A stretch of DNA of 40,253 bases from DATAYF01 sp036272735. Lineage in GTDB: Bacteria > Chloroflexota > Ktedonobacteria > Ktedonobacterales > Ktedonobacteraceae. The stretch covers positions 1 to 40,253 of the forward strand of contig DATAYF010000606.1 in the NCBI GenBank assembly GCA_036272735.1, read 5' to 3'. The notes under the pieces are model-generated. The model did no database searches and had not been told where the DNA came from. It worked only from the letters and a program-made list of their open reading frames with translations. Positions 16,457-25,018 of this stretch are shown in pieces; positions within the stretch are counted from its first letter, which is position 1; each line of letters begins with the position of its first letter. A program made the position numbers and the translations under genes.

Positions 16457-18889
16457 TTGAAGCGTTATACGGATAAACCAGACAATTCGGTATCTCCACC
16501 TGATTCGCTACAGCAAACAACGACCCCTGAAAATGATGCACAAGAGGCTCCAACCGGGGAGCCAATTGAGCAGGAAGAAGATGTGGTTGAGCAACAGGTA
16601 ACCCCTTCTGATGAGCACGAAGAATACGTTCCTGAACAGGCCGATGAACAACCACGACAGGCGACTCCACCCACACGCATCAGGCTTTTTACCGCACTCA
16701 GCTTTTGGGGCGTCGTCCTACTAGGTGCGCTTCTACGCTTCGTCGGGCTTGGCAACAGGCCACTGCACCACGATGAAAGCCTGCACGGCTACTTCTCGAT
16801 GATCCTGCTGCACAATAATATCCAAAACTGGTCGGCCTGCTTTAATGCTCCTCCCAATACCTGCTACCGCTATGATCCCTTACTGCATGGTCCGTTTCAA
16901 TTTCACGCTATCGCTCTCGTGTATCAGCTTTCTCAGTGGCTAGGGGTGCCCGACCACGGTATTAATACGACGACCGTGCGTATCGCCGCAGCACTGGCCG
17001 GAACCGCCATTGTTGGTCTGCCTTATTTCTTGCGCGACCGCCTAACCACGCTAGGTGCCTGGCTGGCCTGTCTGTTACTGGCTATCTCTCCCAGCATGCT
17101 CTACTATTCGCGCTTTGCGCGCGAGGATATCTATATGGCCTGCTTTACTTTGCTGCTGGTCGTCGCCCTCGCCCGCTACCTGCGCACACGTAAAGCCGGT
17201 TGGCTAGTTACTGCCGCACTGGCCTTCGCACTCTCCTATGCCACCAAAGAATCGACCTTCTTTACCATTGGCATCTTCGGCAGCTTTTTTGGAGCATTAG
17301 TGTTCTGGGAGCTAGGCAAACGTCACCGTTCGCCAATTGCGGCCCCTACCACTGATATATCACAGGGTGATGATAGAGAGCCGCCCACGGCAATACCTTT
17401 CTGGAAGCGCACAGCCGCTCCCTGGGTACTGCTTGGCTACCTGGTTGTCTTTGGGATTGTTGCGCTGCTCGGTTTACGTTGGCTGAAAAACCTTTCGGTC
17501 TACATCAGCGCCAGTAAAGCGAACACTCAAACGGCGAACATCTTCGTTGACCACTTGAAAACAGTGACCGAGCAGGTCATTCCCTGGCTGGGCATCCTGC
17601 TGGCTATCGTGGTCTTTTATCTGCTCTTCCGTGAATATTATGGCAAAAAACCAGAGGGTGAGCGGCGAGGTCTGGCACGCCTGGTCGATCCCAAACGTCA
17701 ACCACTGCTCGATACGTTGGCAACAATGCCCTGGACGCACTGGTTCTTCGCGTTGATCCTCGGCTGGATCGTTTTCCTGGTCCTGTTTACCGCCCTCTTT
17801 ACCTACATTCCGCAGGGCATCGGCGACGGTATCTGGCAGGGCATCTATTACTGGATCACGCAACAACAGGTGGCACGCGGCTCACAACCCTGGTACTACT
17901 ACTTTATGCTCATTCCGCTCTATGAGCAAATCGGCCTGGTTTTCGGCTGCATCGGCGTTGTGCGCTGCCTCAAGCACCCGACGCGCTTCCGTCTCTTCCT
18001 GCTCTACTGGTTCTTCGCCAACGTCGCCGTTTATACCTGGGCAGGCGAAAAAATGCCCTGGCTGATCATTCACATGACGATGCCGATGCTCATTCTGGCC
18101 GCCATTGGCCTGGAGCCGTTCATCAGACGCTTAGCGGCTACTGTACGCGCCTGGCTCCCACGCTTCAATGGGCAAACAAACACAGAGGCAGCAATCATAG
18201 CAGTACGTCCGCGACCCTGGCCTGTGGCTAGTTCCGCCATTAAGGTGCTGCTCACACTTTTGTTGTTGGCACTCACGCTGCAAAATATGATTCAGGTCAA
18301 CTACGTTCACCCGGCGGACGCCACGCACGAAATGTTGATTTATGTGCAGACAACCCCCAACGTGAACACGGTGATGAATAAAATCAACGCGCTGGATCAA
18401 CAACTCTACGGTGGCAAGCACAAATTACCCATCGGGATCACAAGCGATGCGGCCTGGCCGTATGCCTGGTATCTGCGCGACTATACAAGCACCTGCTATA
18501 ACTACCCCACTAATTGTTCTATTAGTGCAAACAAGATACAGGTCATCGTCACTGGTGGCGACGATGTTCCAGGCTACGAGACCCAATATGGGCAGCAATA
18601 CAATTTCCACGCGTATGAAATGCGTTCGCAGTGGGATCAGGGGTACATGCCGCCACCCTGCGTACATAGCAGCACAAACGCCTGCACCGACCCGCAACCC
18701 TACATTGGCGTAGGTCCGCTTCTCTGGCTGAGCTACGGCAACAATCCGCCTAAGGGTGCCATCTTCAATCCGGCATTGGCAACTCAACATATCTGGCAGT
18801 GGTGGTGGCAACGTCGCCCCTTCGGTGGCGTTGACCAGGGCTATCAGATGGTGCTCTTCATTCGCAAGGGCATCAGCGCCCAACCATAA
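16457..18889 (+). CDS. GT-C glycosyltransferase of the TIGR03663/Agl23-like family (PMT-type)
   Basis: An 810-residue polytopic membrane protein. About 75 acidic, Glu/Pro/Thr-rich cytoplasmic residues precede roughly 11-13 transmembrane helices. Family marks are LHHDESLHGYF, the YDPLLHGPF loop and YYSRFAREDIY; the Asp-Glu pair of HHDE is the expected metal/catalytic site of GT39-like enzymes using a polyprenyl-phosphate sugar donor. The C-terminal 200 residues form a soluble extracytoplasmic domain with several Cys. The start is the TTG at 16457, because AGGAGAGAGAG lies just before it. The upstream in-frame ATG at 16394 would add residues with no site and no family match. Protein or lipid glycosylation is inferred. 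It is divergent from the FGE gene. Confidence 0.82.
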   Translation: MKRYTDKPDNSVSPPDSLQQTTTPENDAQEAPTGEPIEQEEDVVEQQVTPSDEHEEYVPEQADEQPRQATPPTRIRLFTALSFWGVVLLGALLRFVGLGNRPLHHDESLHGYFSMILLHNNIQNWSACFNAPPNTCYRYDPLLHGPFQFHAIALVYQLSQWLGVPDHGINTTTVRIAAALAGTAIVGLPYFLRDRLTTLGAWLACLLLAISPSMLYYSRFAREDIYMACFTLLLVVALARYLRTRKAGWLVTAALAFALSYATKESTFFTIGIFGSFFGALVFWELGKRHRSPIAAPTTDISQGDDREPPTAIPFWKRTAAPWVLLGYLVVFGIVALLGLRWLKNLSVYISASKANTQTANIFVDHLKTVTEQVIPWLGILLAIVVFYLLFREYYGKKPEGERRGLARLVDPKRQPLLDTLATMPWTHWFFALILGWIVFLVLFTALFTYIPQGIGDGIWQGIYYWITQQQVARGSQPWYYYFMLIPLYEQIGLVFGCIGVVRCLKHPTRFRLFLLYWFFANVAVYTWAGEKMPWLIIHMTMPMLILAAIGLEPFIRRLAATVRAWLPRFNGQTNTEAAIIAVRPRPWPVASSAIKVLLTLLLLALTLQNMIQVNYVHPADATHEMLIYVQTTPNVNTVMNKINALDQQLYGGKHKLPIGITSDAAWPYAWYLRDYTSTCYNYPTNCSISANKIQVIVTGGDDVPGYETQYGQQYNFHAYEMRSQWDQGYMPPPCVHSSTNACTDPQPYIGVGPLLWLSYGNNPPKGAIFNPALATQHIWQWWWQRRPFGGVDQGYQMVLFIRKGISAQP

Positions 18890-18926
18890 ATAATGCCACA
18901 TGCAAGTTTTTTCTCCATGCCTCTCG

Positions 18927-18976
18927 TTTGTATGGTGGTGGCCTGCGGCGCGGGCACGAGGCCATCACCATACAAA
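18927..18976. terminator. Stem-loop after the glycosyltransferase gene
   Basis: 17-nt arms (18927-18943 and 18960-18976) pair with one mismatch around a 16-nt GC-rich loop. It starts 37 bp past the stop codon. No T-run follows. The rest of the gap to 19124 is AT-rich, with only a weak AAGGAT/ATCCTT hairpin before a T-run at 19071-19080. Confidence 0.6.
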
Positions 18977-19124
18977 CCATGCGAGCGCCGTAGGCGCGAG
19001 GCTTCATGCTTACCCTGGAATAAATTTTACCAATTCTGCGTTATAAGGATGGGTAAATTGTGATTTCCAAATCCTTTTTTGTCCTTATTTCCATGTATGT
19101 ATGGTTCATAAGAAGGAAGCAAAA

Positions 19125-20768
19125 ATGTCGTTTCATCCCGTGCGTACAAAGTATTCGCGCTTATTTCCTCCCTTGCTATTTTTGACGCTGCTACTTACCA
19201 TCCTTGCAGCTTGTGGTGGCGGTGCTTCGTCAAATTCGTCAAACACGAGTAATACTCCAGCAAGCAAACAGGTATTGCGCATGCCCAACGTGGGTATCTC
19301 CACTATCGCGGTACTCGATCCCGCCCTTGGGCCAGACTCTAACTCGAACCTGGCGATCAACATGATCTTTAGCGGACTGGTCAAGCTTGACAAAAACCTG
19401 AATGTGCAGCCCGACCAGGCTACCTGGGATATTTCCAATCACAACACCGTCTACACCTTTCACCTGAAACAAGGCATTACCTTCTCGGATGGCACACCCG
19501 TCACCGCTCAGTCGTATGTTTACACGTGGACACGAGCGCTCCTGCCCAACGTCAAATCACCCACAGCCCCTGTACTCATGAACCACATTGTGGGAGCACA
19601 GGACGTTACTGCGGGCAAAACCACGACGCTGTCAGGGGTGAAAGCCATCGACGACCATACCTTACAGGTGACGTTGACGCAACCAACCGCCTACTTCCTG
19701 CAGGTGCTCGCCGTCAATCTCTTCTACCCACTCAACCAGAAGGTGATCCAGCAGTATGGACAGACCACATGGACCCAGCATGCACCCGGCACCGGCATTG
19801 GCACCGGTCCTTTTATGATCAAATCATCGCAACCAGGCATACAGATGACGCTGGTTCCCAACCCGCACTATTACGGAAACAAAACCAAACTCACTGAAGT
19901 TGACATGACCTTTGTGAAAAATCCATCAACGGCCTTCAAAGCCTATCGTGCTGGTCAGTACGACTTTATGTGGAATATTACGCCCCAGGATCAGCAAACG
20001 GCCTCCACCCTCCCTGGTTTCGTACAGCAACCAATCATCGAAAGTGACCTGCTGTTCTTCGACAACAGGACCGCACCGTTCAACAAGACCGCCGTGCGTC
20101 AGGCGTTTGCGGCTGCCATTGATAAGCAAACTCTGGCAAAAGCCATTTTTAAGGGGACCGTCACCCCCGCTTCGACCATTATTCCGCCGGGCGAGGTTGG
20201 TGCACAGCCCAATTATCCCGGCATCCCGTACAATCGCGCCAAAGCTAAGCAACTATTGCAATCGGTCTATCCCGACGCGAGCAAGATACCGCCAATCACC
20301 TTTACCTTTCCAAACTCGCAGATGACGCCGGACGAGGCCGCCGCCCTTCAGCAAATGTGGCAGGAGGCACTTGGTATTCAGGTCAAGGTTGAGGGTGTGG
20401 ATCTGGCAACCTACAATAACTTGACCGATAAACACAGTGTGCAATTTGGCTTTACGCAATGGAGCGTCTATTTCCCCGACCCCTACGAATGGCTGGACCT
20501 GAGCCTGCTCTCGACCTCAGCCAATAACAATGGCTATTGGAACAATCCAACCTTCGATAAGACGGTTGCTCAAGCCGAAGCGACCTCAGGCCAGGCGCGT
20601 ATTGACCTCTACAAAAAGGCCGAACAGATCGCGGTAGACAACGTCGGCTGGCTCCCAATCGACCACGAGTCGCAGGCCGCTATCATCCCTGCCAAAGTGC
20701 ACGGCCTGACGCTGAATAGCGAAGGGCTTTACTTCGGCGACTGGTCCAACATCTACCTGACCCAATAA
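19125..20768 (+). CDS. Peptide-binding lipoprotein of an ABC importer (SBP family 5)
   Basis: A 547-residue extracellular substrate-binding lipoprotein. A signal peptide with lipobox LAAC (near residues 29-32) is followed by a Gly/Ser/Asn linker and then the full SBP_bac_5 (OppA/DppA) fold. Typical segments are PDQATWDISNHNTVYTFHLKQGI, with the family's FxLxxGVxFSDGTP equivalent (ITFSDGTPVTAQSYVYTW), GTGPFMI and AFAAAIDK. It should bind oligopeptides for import. The ATG at 19125 is chosen over 19101 because AGAAGGAAG lies 5 nt before it and the shorter form gives a normal signal peptide. It has no permease or ATPase partner next to it and is followed directly by a terminator. Confidence 0.9.
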   Translation: MSFHPVRTKYSRLFPPLLFLTLLLTILAACGGGASSNSSNTSNTPASKQVLRMPNVGISTIAVLDPALGPDSNSNLAINMIFSGLVKLDKNLNVQPDQATWDISNHNTVYTFHLKQGITFSDGTPVTAQSYVYTWTRALLPNVKSPTAPVLMNHIVGAQDVTAGKTTTLSGVKAIDDHTLQVTLTQPTAYFLQVLAVNLFYPLNQKVIQQYGQTTWTQHAPGTGIGTGPFMIKSSQPGIQMTLVPNPHYYGNKTKLTEVDMTFVKNPSTAFKAYRAGQYDFMWNITPQDQQTASTLPGFVQQPIIESDLLFFDNRTAPFNKTAVRQAFAAAIDKQTLAKAIFKGTVTPASTIIPPGEVGAQPNYPGIPYNRAKAKQLLQSVYPDASKIPPITFTFPNSQMTPDEAAALQQMWQEALGIQVKVEGVDLATYNNLTDKHSVQFGFTQWSVYFPDPYEWLDLSLLSTSANNNGYWNNPTFDKTVAQAEATSGQARIDLYKKAEQIAVDNVGWLPIDHESQAAIIPAKVHGLTLNSEGLYFGDWSNIYLTQ

Positions 20769-20789
20769 CGCCGCTCTTTCAAAGGAGCA

Positions 20790-20826
20790 TAATGCCCCAC
20801 CTGGATGGACGCCAGATGGGGCATTA
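20790..20826 (+). terminator. Rho-independent terminator between convergent genes
   Basis: 15-nt arms (20790-20804 and 20812-20826) pair with one mismatch around a 7-nt loop, with a GC-rich core (GCCCC/GGGGC) and TTTA after it. It lies 21 bp past the binding-protein stop and probably also serves the convergent lipoprotein gene. Confidence 0.8.
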
Positions 20827-20900
20827 TTTAGAGAGAAGGAAGACAACGAATGGGCTCTGGTTCAGCATTTCAGATGCGAGAACCCAACTTTTTTCATCGA

Positions 20901-22274
20901 TCACATGGTGGTCCACCCAACCATACTTACCGTGAGACCACTGGCGTCAGAGGCGAAGGGCGTTGGTGCATTGCTACCGTTTAGCTTGCCAAAGGCCAGA
21001 TTATTACTGTTTTGCTGACTATTAGTGATCTGCAAAGCATACATGGCACCATCGCGCGACACATTATTCCATGCATATGCGCAATCACCGAAGGAACTGG
21101 ATGTGCTTTGACTCTCGGTTGTGAGCCGCATCAATCCTGTACCGTCGTTATTGAGCGCCCACACCCCATTGCTTGCAGGACTAGACTGGCTAGAGGACCG
21201 AGAAGTCTCAATTTTTACCAGCAACAGACGAGCGTTCGCCGCGCATGCTTGAGTCACATTATATTGAGTGCTCTGCCAAAGTGTTTGTGAGGTACCTCCT
21301 GTTGCTGGAAGGGTGGTAATTGAGCTGGGAGGCATACAACCCATCTGACCACAGCCATTATAGTCAATATATAACTGTGAGCGATCATAACTGCTCTCAA
21401 AACCGTTGTATCCAGTATTCACGATAGTGGTCAGATCGTTTTCATGCTGGTTTGCTCCCTTGCTCGTATTTAACAAGTAAATGTGCGAAAAAAGCCCACC
21501 AGGACCAGACTGGTAAAGATAGAGATGGGAGCTGTCGAGCCATGAATGAAACTGCATGCCAGTAGCATAAGGTGTGGAAAAGGAGAATGCAGTGTGCAGG
21601 TTTCCGGTGGCAACGTTCAACAATTGCACAGTATAGGTATTTGTCCCAGTAGCGCTGTTCGCGAAAAGTGAATCGCTATTAAATGCAATGAACGTTTGAT
21701 CAGGAGACCATTGAAAATCGTTTATCGTTATATTACTGGCAGATGTACCACAATATAACGTTTGCAATCCTCGGCCATCTATACGTACCGCCTGCAATTT
21801 GAAGTTCTGGTGTGCACCAGGATCAACCACGCTTGACGCGCTTGTAAAGAGGATCCATTGCCCGTTGGGCGAAACCTCAGCGCCACCAATACCCATGTTT
21901 GGAATACGCACAATCGAAGTTGTGTGACCAGTTGTCACATCATAACGCTTAAGCATGCCTGCCGTAGCTGTATAACTATTAGTTGCATGCTCATTAGCAG
22001 CATAGACAATGGTTTGCTGGTTGCCTTGCGTGAGCGGAGCCGTCGCCAGCGCGCGAGCACTCCCAACCGCCGGACAACTGGTCTGAGTCACAGGCATGGG
22101 AATAGTTGTAGGAGTAGGCCGCGTGGGTACGGTCATCTGCATCGAGTTGATAGGATGGGTACTTGCCACATCTGAAGAGGTCGATGACGAAGAAGTAGCA
22201 CAGGCCGTCAGCAGAAAAGCGAGGCAACAACAAAGCAGGATGGGATAGTGCTTTTTACCGCGAAAAACGCGCAT
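20901..22274 (-). CDS. Lipoprotein with TolB/WD40-like beta-propeller
   Basis: A 457-residue surface lipoprotein. The signal peptide ends in lipobox LTAC and is followed by a 60-residue Ser/Thr/Pro-rich linker. A beta-propeller comes next with PD40/TolB-like blades (EVSPNGQWILFTS, QWSPDQTFIAFNS and DRSQLYIDYNG). Such propellers usually bind proteins or ligands; no catalytic residues are evident. The ATG at 22274 is preferred to 22316 because AAGGAGAG lies before it and the signal peptide then has a normal length. CMPPS and two Cys near the middle could form a disulfide. The function is not known. Confidence 0.75.
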   Translation of the reverse strand: MRVFRGKKHYPILLCCCLAFLLTACATSSSSTSSDVASTHPINSMQMTVPTRPTPTTIPMPVTQTSCPAVGSARALATAPLTQGNQQTIVYAANEHATNSYTATAGMLKRYDVTTGHTTSIVRIPNMGIGGAEVSPNGQWILFTSASSVVDPGAHQNFKLQAVRIDGRGLQTLYCGTSASNITINDFQWSPDQTFIAFNSDSLFANSATGTNTYTVQLLNVATGNLHTAFSFSTPYATGMQFHSWLDSSHLYLYQSGPGGLFSHIYLLNTSKGANQHENDLTTIVNTGYNGFESSYDRSQLYIDYNGCGQMGCMPPSSITTLPATGGTSQTLWQSTQYNVTQACAANARLLLVKIETSRSSSQSSPASNGVWALNNDGTGLMRLTTESQSTSSSFGDCAYAWNNVSRDGAMYALQITNSQQNSNNLAFGKLNGSNAPTPFASDASGLTVSMVGWTTM

Positions 22275-22435
22275 GCATTCTCTCCTTATAAATAACCTAT
22301 AATCACTGTAGACCATAAATCATAGAAAAATTTCGATATCATCTAAACGCAACTATAGCAGAATAGTGAAGGAAAAAATGAGAGGTAGCTCACAATTTGC
22401 AGAGAAAAATCGTGAACGCTGGACACGTTACTTTT

Positions 22436-22490
22436 CACAGAGAAATACTATCAACGGTTCACAGTGAACCGTTGATAGTATTTCTCTGTG
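22436..22490. terminator. 55-bp perfect palindrome after nudC
   Basis: Two 27-nt perfect arms (22436-22462 and 22464-22490) have a single A between them. It begins 10 bp past the nudC stop (minus strand). No U-tract follows in the minus-strand direction (AAAAG instead). The mRNA hairpin would be very stable. Confidence 0.7.
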
Positions 22491-22500
22491 TCTATTTATA

Positions 22501-23337
22501 TTACTTGCGCACTGGTTGGCGCGACTGAGACCATTGGGTAATAATCTGGTAGGATAGGCTCTCTTGCATAGGCAGCCCTGGCAGGTCGTCGTACTCGTAC
22601 CAATCAGCGGCATCAAGCTCATCCGTCTGCAGGTGAATTTCGCCTGCAATGTAACGCGCAGTGAAACCGGCCATAAGCTGGTCTGGATAAGGCCAGGGTT
22701 GACTGCCAACATAGGTAATATCCGTCACCTGTAGGCCGACCTCTTCATAAATCTCGCGCCTCACGCACCCCTCCAACGATTCACCCGGCTCAACGAAGCC
22801 CGCGATGATGCTTCTATGGCTGGTCCAACCAGGCTTGCGTACGAGCAAAACCTTATCCCCACCGTCGTGCACGAGGACGAGAATAGCGGGCGTCACAGTT
22901 GGATAATTGGTGAAACCACAATGCGGGCAGGTACGCCCCCACGACGCGGGCAAAGATTCGCTAAGTTGCCCACAATTGGGGCAATAACGATGATGACGTT
23001 GCCAGTTGAGGAGATCACGGGCATAGCCCACCAGGCTATAGGACAATTCATCAAGTTGACCAAAAAGCGTTCTTGGATCGACGGCCCGCCACTCGGCTGG
23101 AAGCGCTCGCTCGACGTGAATCTCGCAGGCCAGGCAAGGCTTCCCTTCTAATGTACCCAGGTTCAATAGCGGATCGGGGTCAAGTGCAGCCAGTTCCGTT
23201 GCGTCACGCTCAATAAGTTCGACTCCTTGCCCATGCTCCTGCACCACTAGCTTGCCATGTTGAAATGGGAACCAGAGCACAGAACCAGTTACCGGAGGCG
23301 TTGGAGGATAGGCACGTTGAAATGGTGGGATCGTCAT
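22501..23337 (-). CDS. nudC: NADH pyrophosphatase / RNA-deNADding Nudix hydrolase
   Basis: A 278-residue protein with the full NudC layout: an N-terminal NUDIX-like domain, a zinc ribbon (CPNCG...CPHCG) and then the Nudix hydrolase. The Nudix box reads GFVEPGESLEGCVRREIYEEVGL in outline (GX5EX7REUXEEXGU intact). The NudC-specific SQPWPYP motif lies downstream of it. It hydrolyses NAD(H) to NMN(H) and AMP, and in characterised enzymes removes NAD caps from RNA. The frame is open to 23664, but AAGGAG (23344-23349) puts the start at the ATG at 23337. The 109 residues before it have no family match. Confidence 0.92.
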   Translation of the reverse strand: MTIPPFQRAYPPTPPVTGSVLWFPFQHGKLVVQEHGQGVELIERDATELAALDPDPLLNLGTLEGKPCLACEIHVERALPAEWRAVDPRTLFGQLDELSYSLVGYARDLLNWQRHHRYCPNCGQLSESLPASWGRTCPHCGFTNYPTVTPAILVLVHDGGDKVLLVRKPGWTSHRSIIAGFVEPGESLEGCVRREIYEEVGLQVTDITYVGSQPWPYPDQLMAGFTARYIAGEIHLQTDELDAADWYEYDDLPGLPMQESLSYQIITQWSQSRQPVRK

Positions 23338-23506
23338 CATCAGCTCCTTCATGCAGTGATCGCTCCGGCAAACAAGCAGTCCTTTCGCGTCACGTGCGTG
23401 GAGCACGGCCCATTTGTCGGCGCTCTCTCCTATTGTATACACAAGCAGACGCGCTTGTAAATTGTGAGATGTTGGAGCGAGACGATAAATCAGCCCGAAT
23501 ACCCTC

Positions 23507-23535
23507 TTGACACCCGCTTTTTTCGCAGGTAAAAT
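23507..23535 (+). promoter_or_regulatory. Strong promoter of the membrane-protein/HTH operon
   Basis: A perfect TTGACA (23507-23512), a 17-bp spacer and TAAAAT (23530-23535, five of six). The predicted start, near 23542, lies at the edge of the dyad that follows. Confidence 0.75.
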
Positions 23536-23545
23536 ATACTCTATG

Positions 23546-23563
23546 GTACAGAGTACTTTGTAC
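23546..23563. promoter_or_regulatory. Operator-like 18-bp dyad at the transcription start
   Basis: GTACAGAGTACTTTGTAC is symmetric except for one base pair (positions 6 and 13). It sits just past the -10 box and before the AAAAGGAG site. The winged-helix protein encoded second in the operon is the obvious candidate repressor. Confidence 0.6.
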
Positions 23564-23581
23564 ATAAAAAGGAGTTGAGCT

Positions 23582-24151
23582 ATGAACATCAATCCTGAAG
23601 AGGCGCAGGCGGCATTGTATGACATCCAGCACGTCACGACCAAAACCCAGGGAATGCTGAACATCTGGTCTTACTACATGCTGTTGTGGGGCCTGGTCTG
23701 GGCGTTTGGCTTTCTCGCCACGCAGCTACAACCTCAACTGGTCATTTGGATATTAGTAGCGATGCTTCTTGTTGGCATGCTAGGTTCAATGATTCTTGGC
23801 ATCATACAAGGAGCGCGTTTGCGCCCAACCCCAGGCTCGCAGGCCGCCTTCCTCGGCTCACGGCTTGGCATCTTCCACGGCGTGCTTTACTGCTTTGCCG
23901 TTCTGTGGCTCATCGTTTTTCACCTGAGCGCATTACAGGTCGGGGTGCTCTGGATTACAGTGACGATGTTCGGCTCCATCACCGCAGGCATATGGTACCG
24001 GAACCTTTTAAGCATTGGGAGTGGCGTGGGGGTTACGATCATATCGTTATTAGGCTATTACCTGTTGCCTCACTACTTCTGGTTGTGGGCGGCTGTCTTT
24101 GCCGGATTGCCCCTGATCGGCATAAGCATCTACTATATGAGGCAACGGTAG
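23582..24151 (+). CDS. Five- or six-helix membrane protein of unknown function
   Basis: A 189-residue integral membrane protein. A short charged N-terminus (MNINPEEAQAALYDIQHVTTK, read as an amphipathic helix) precedes hydrophobic segments at about 27-47, 50-75, 95-115, 118-138 and 145-180. No catalytic motif is seen. Small proteins of this type often stand next to a winged-helix regulator in Actinobacteria and Chloroflexi, and the pair probably forms a regulatory unit. AAAAGGAG lies just before the ATG. Its stop codon is 2 bp ahead of the regulator's ATG, so the two are likely co-translated. Confidence 0.7.
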   Translation: MNINPEEAQAALYDIQHVTTKTQGMLNIWSYYMLLWGLVWAFGFLATQLQPQLVIWILVAMLLVGMLGSMILGIIQGARLRPTPGSQAAFLGSRLGIFHGVLYCFAVLWLIVFHLSALQVGVLWITVTMFGSITAGIWYRNLLSIGSGVGVTIISLLGYYLLPHYFWLWAAVFAGLPLIGISIYYMRQR

Positions 24152-24153
24152 CA

Positions 24154-24489
24154 ATGGCAACGCTCAACGACGTTATTCACCAGCCTGTACGCCTGCAAAT
24201 CATGGCGGTGCTGGCCGCGCTTCCACCAGAGATGCAGGTCACGTTCAACTACTTAAAAGATGCCCTCGATCTGACCGACGGCAACCTGGGTGCGCACCTG
24301 CACAAGTTGGAAGAGGCCGGTTACGTCACCATCACCAAAATGTTTGTGCGCAAGAAGCCGCAAACGTACGTTCAAGCAACTAAAGCTGGTAGGCAAGCCT
24401 TTCGAGAGCACAGTACCGCGCTCAGAGAAATTCTGGAAAACAGTCAGCACATCGGCAAGTATGGCGCGACAAACATCCATGGTACTTAG
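24154..24489 (+). CDS. Winged-helix transcriptional regulator (HTH_34/PadR-like)
   Basis: A 111-residue DNA-binding protein. The pattern HQPVRLQIMAVLAAL (helix 1), VTFNYLKDALDLTDGNLGAHLHKLEEAGYVTI (helix-turn-helix) and KKPQTYVQATKAGRQAF (beta wing) is that of HTH_34 winged-helix regulators. The NLGAHLHKLEEAGY motif is the recognition helix. The frame is open upstream to 23686 inside the membrane-protein gene, but the ATG at 24154 gives the family's natural start and follows the previous stop by 2 bp. It is predicted to bind the dyad at 23546-23563 and repress its own operon. Confidence 0.82.
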   Translation: MATLNDVIHQPVRLQIMAVLAALPPEMQVTFNYLKDALDLTDGNLGAHLHKLEEAGYVTITKMFVRKKPQTYVQATKAGRQAFREHSTALREILENSQHIGKYGATNIHGT

Positions 24490-24568
24490 TGTCATGTCCA
24501 GCAAGTTCACTTGATAGTATCGCTCCACCTGGTTGATGAAGTAAAACAATGAGAATCAGCACCCTTTA

Positions 24569-24964
24569 TTACGTTCGTTTGCCGTGCATGCCGTTTGCCT
24601 CTGTTGTACTCATGGGAAGAGCATTTCGATCAAGGGCTTGATCGGCAAAAGAGGTGGGATCTTCGCGTGGCTCTAAGTGGGTAAAAACGGTGGTATGGGG
24701 ATACTCTTTGCAAATTGCCGTTTCAATCTCTTCGCAGAGACGATGGCCCTGCGCTACGTCCCAGGTGCCAGGTACCAACACGTGAAACGAGATGAAACGC
24801 CGCGAACCAGCGCGTCGTGTGCGCATGGCATGAAAGGTAATACCTTGTTCCCGATATTGAGCAAGAATGGTGTTCAGTGGTGTCAAATCTTTAGGTGGTA
24901 GTGCGGTATCTAGCAATCCAAGTCCCGTGTCCAGAACAAAACGCGAAGGCGCCAGAGAGCACAA
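24569..24964 (-). pseudogene. 5'-truncated cation diffusion facilitator (ZT_dimer domain only)
   Basis: The 131-codon frame matches the C-terminus of a CDF metal exporter: the last transmembrane exit (VLDTGLGLLDTALPPKDL) and the cytoplasmic dimerisation domain (GITFHAMRTRRAGSRRFISFHVLVPG, then HRLCEEIETAI and VFTHLEP). The whole membrane domain that carries metal is missing. There is no ATG or ribosome site; the frame opens with TTG at 24962-24964 inside the palindrome's left arm, and the upstream stop is at 25001-25003. Family-like sequence starts just outside the palindrome (about 24943). So the 5' part seems to have been lost at that point. A rare stand-alone ZT_dimer protein is the less likely reading. 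Confidence 0.7.
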
Positions 24965-25002
24965 CCAAATTATCGATTCCGGTTGTGCTCTCTGGCGCCT
25001 TC
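24945..25002. terminator. Palindrome after the gamma-glutamyltransferase gene
   Basis: 22-nt perfect arms (24945-24966 and 24981-25002) flank a 14-nt loop. It begins 16 bp past the gamma-glutamyltransferase stop (minus strand). It probably ends that transcript and overlaps the broken start of the CDF remnant. Confidence 0.7.
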
Positions 25003-25018
25003 ACTCATCTGGCGTGTC

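Noticed and set aside
22501..23664. Long N-terminal form of NudC (387 residues)
   Set aside because: The first 109 residues do not fit the family, and AAGGAG lies directly before the ATG at 23337.
23686..24489. 267-codon frame covering the HTH gene
   Set aside because: The first 156 codons overlap the membrane-protein gene out of frame and have no features; only the part from 24154 is a winged helix.
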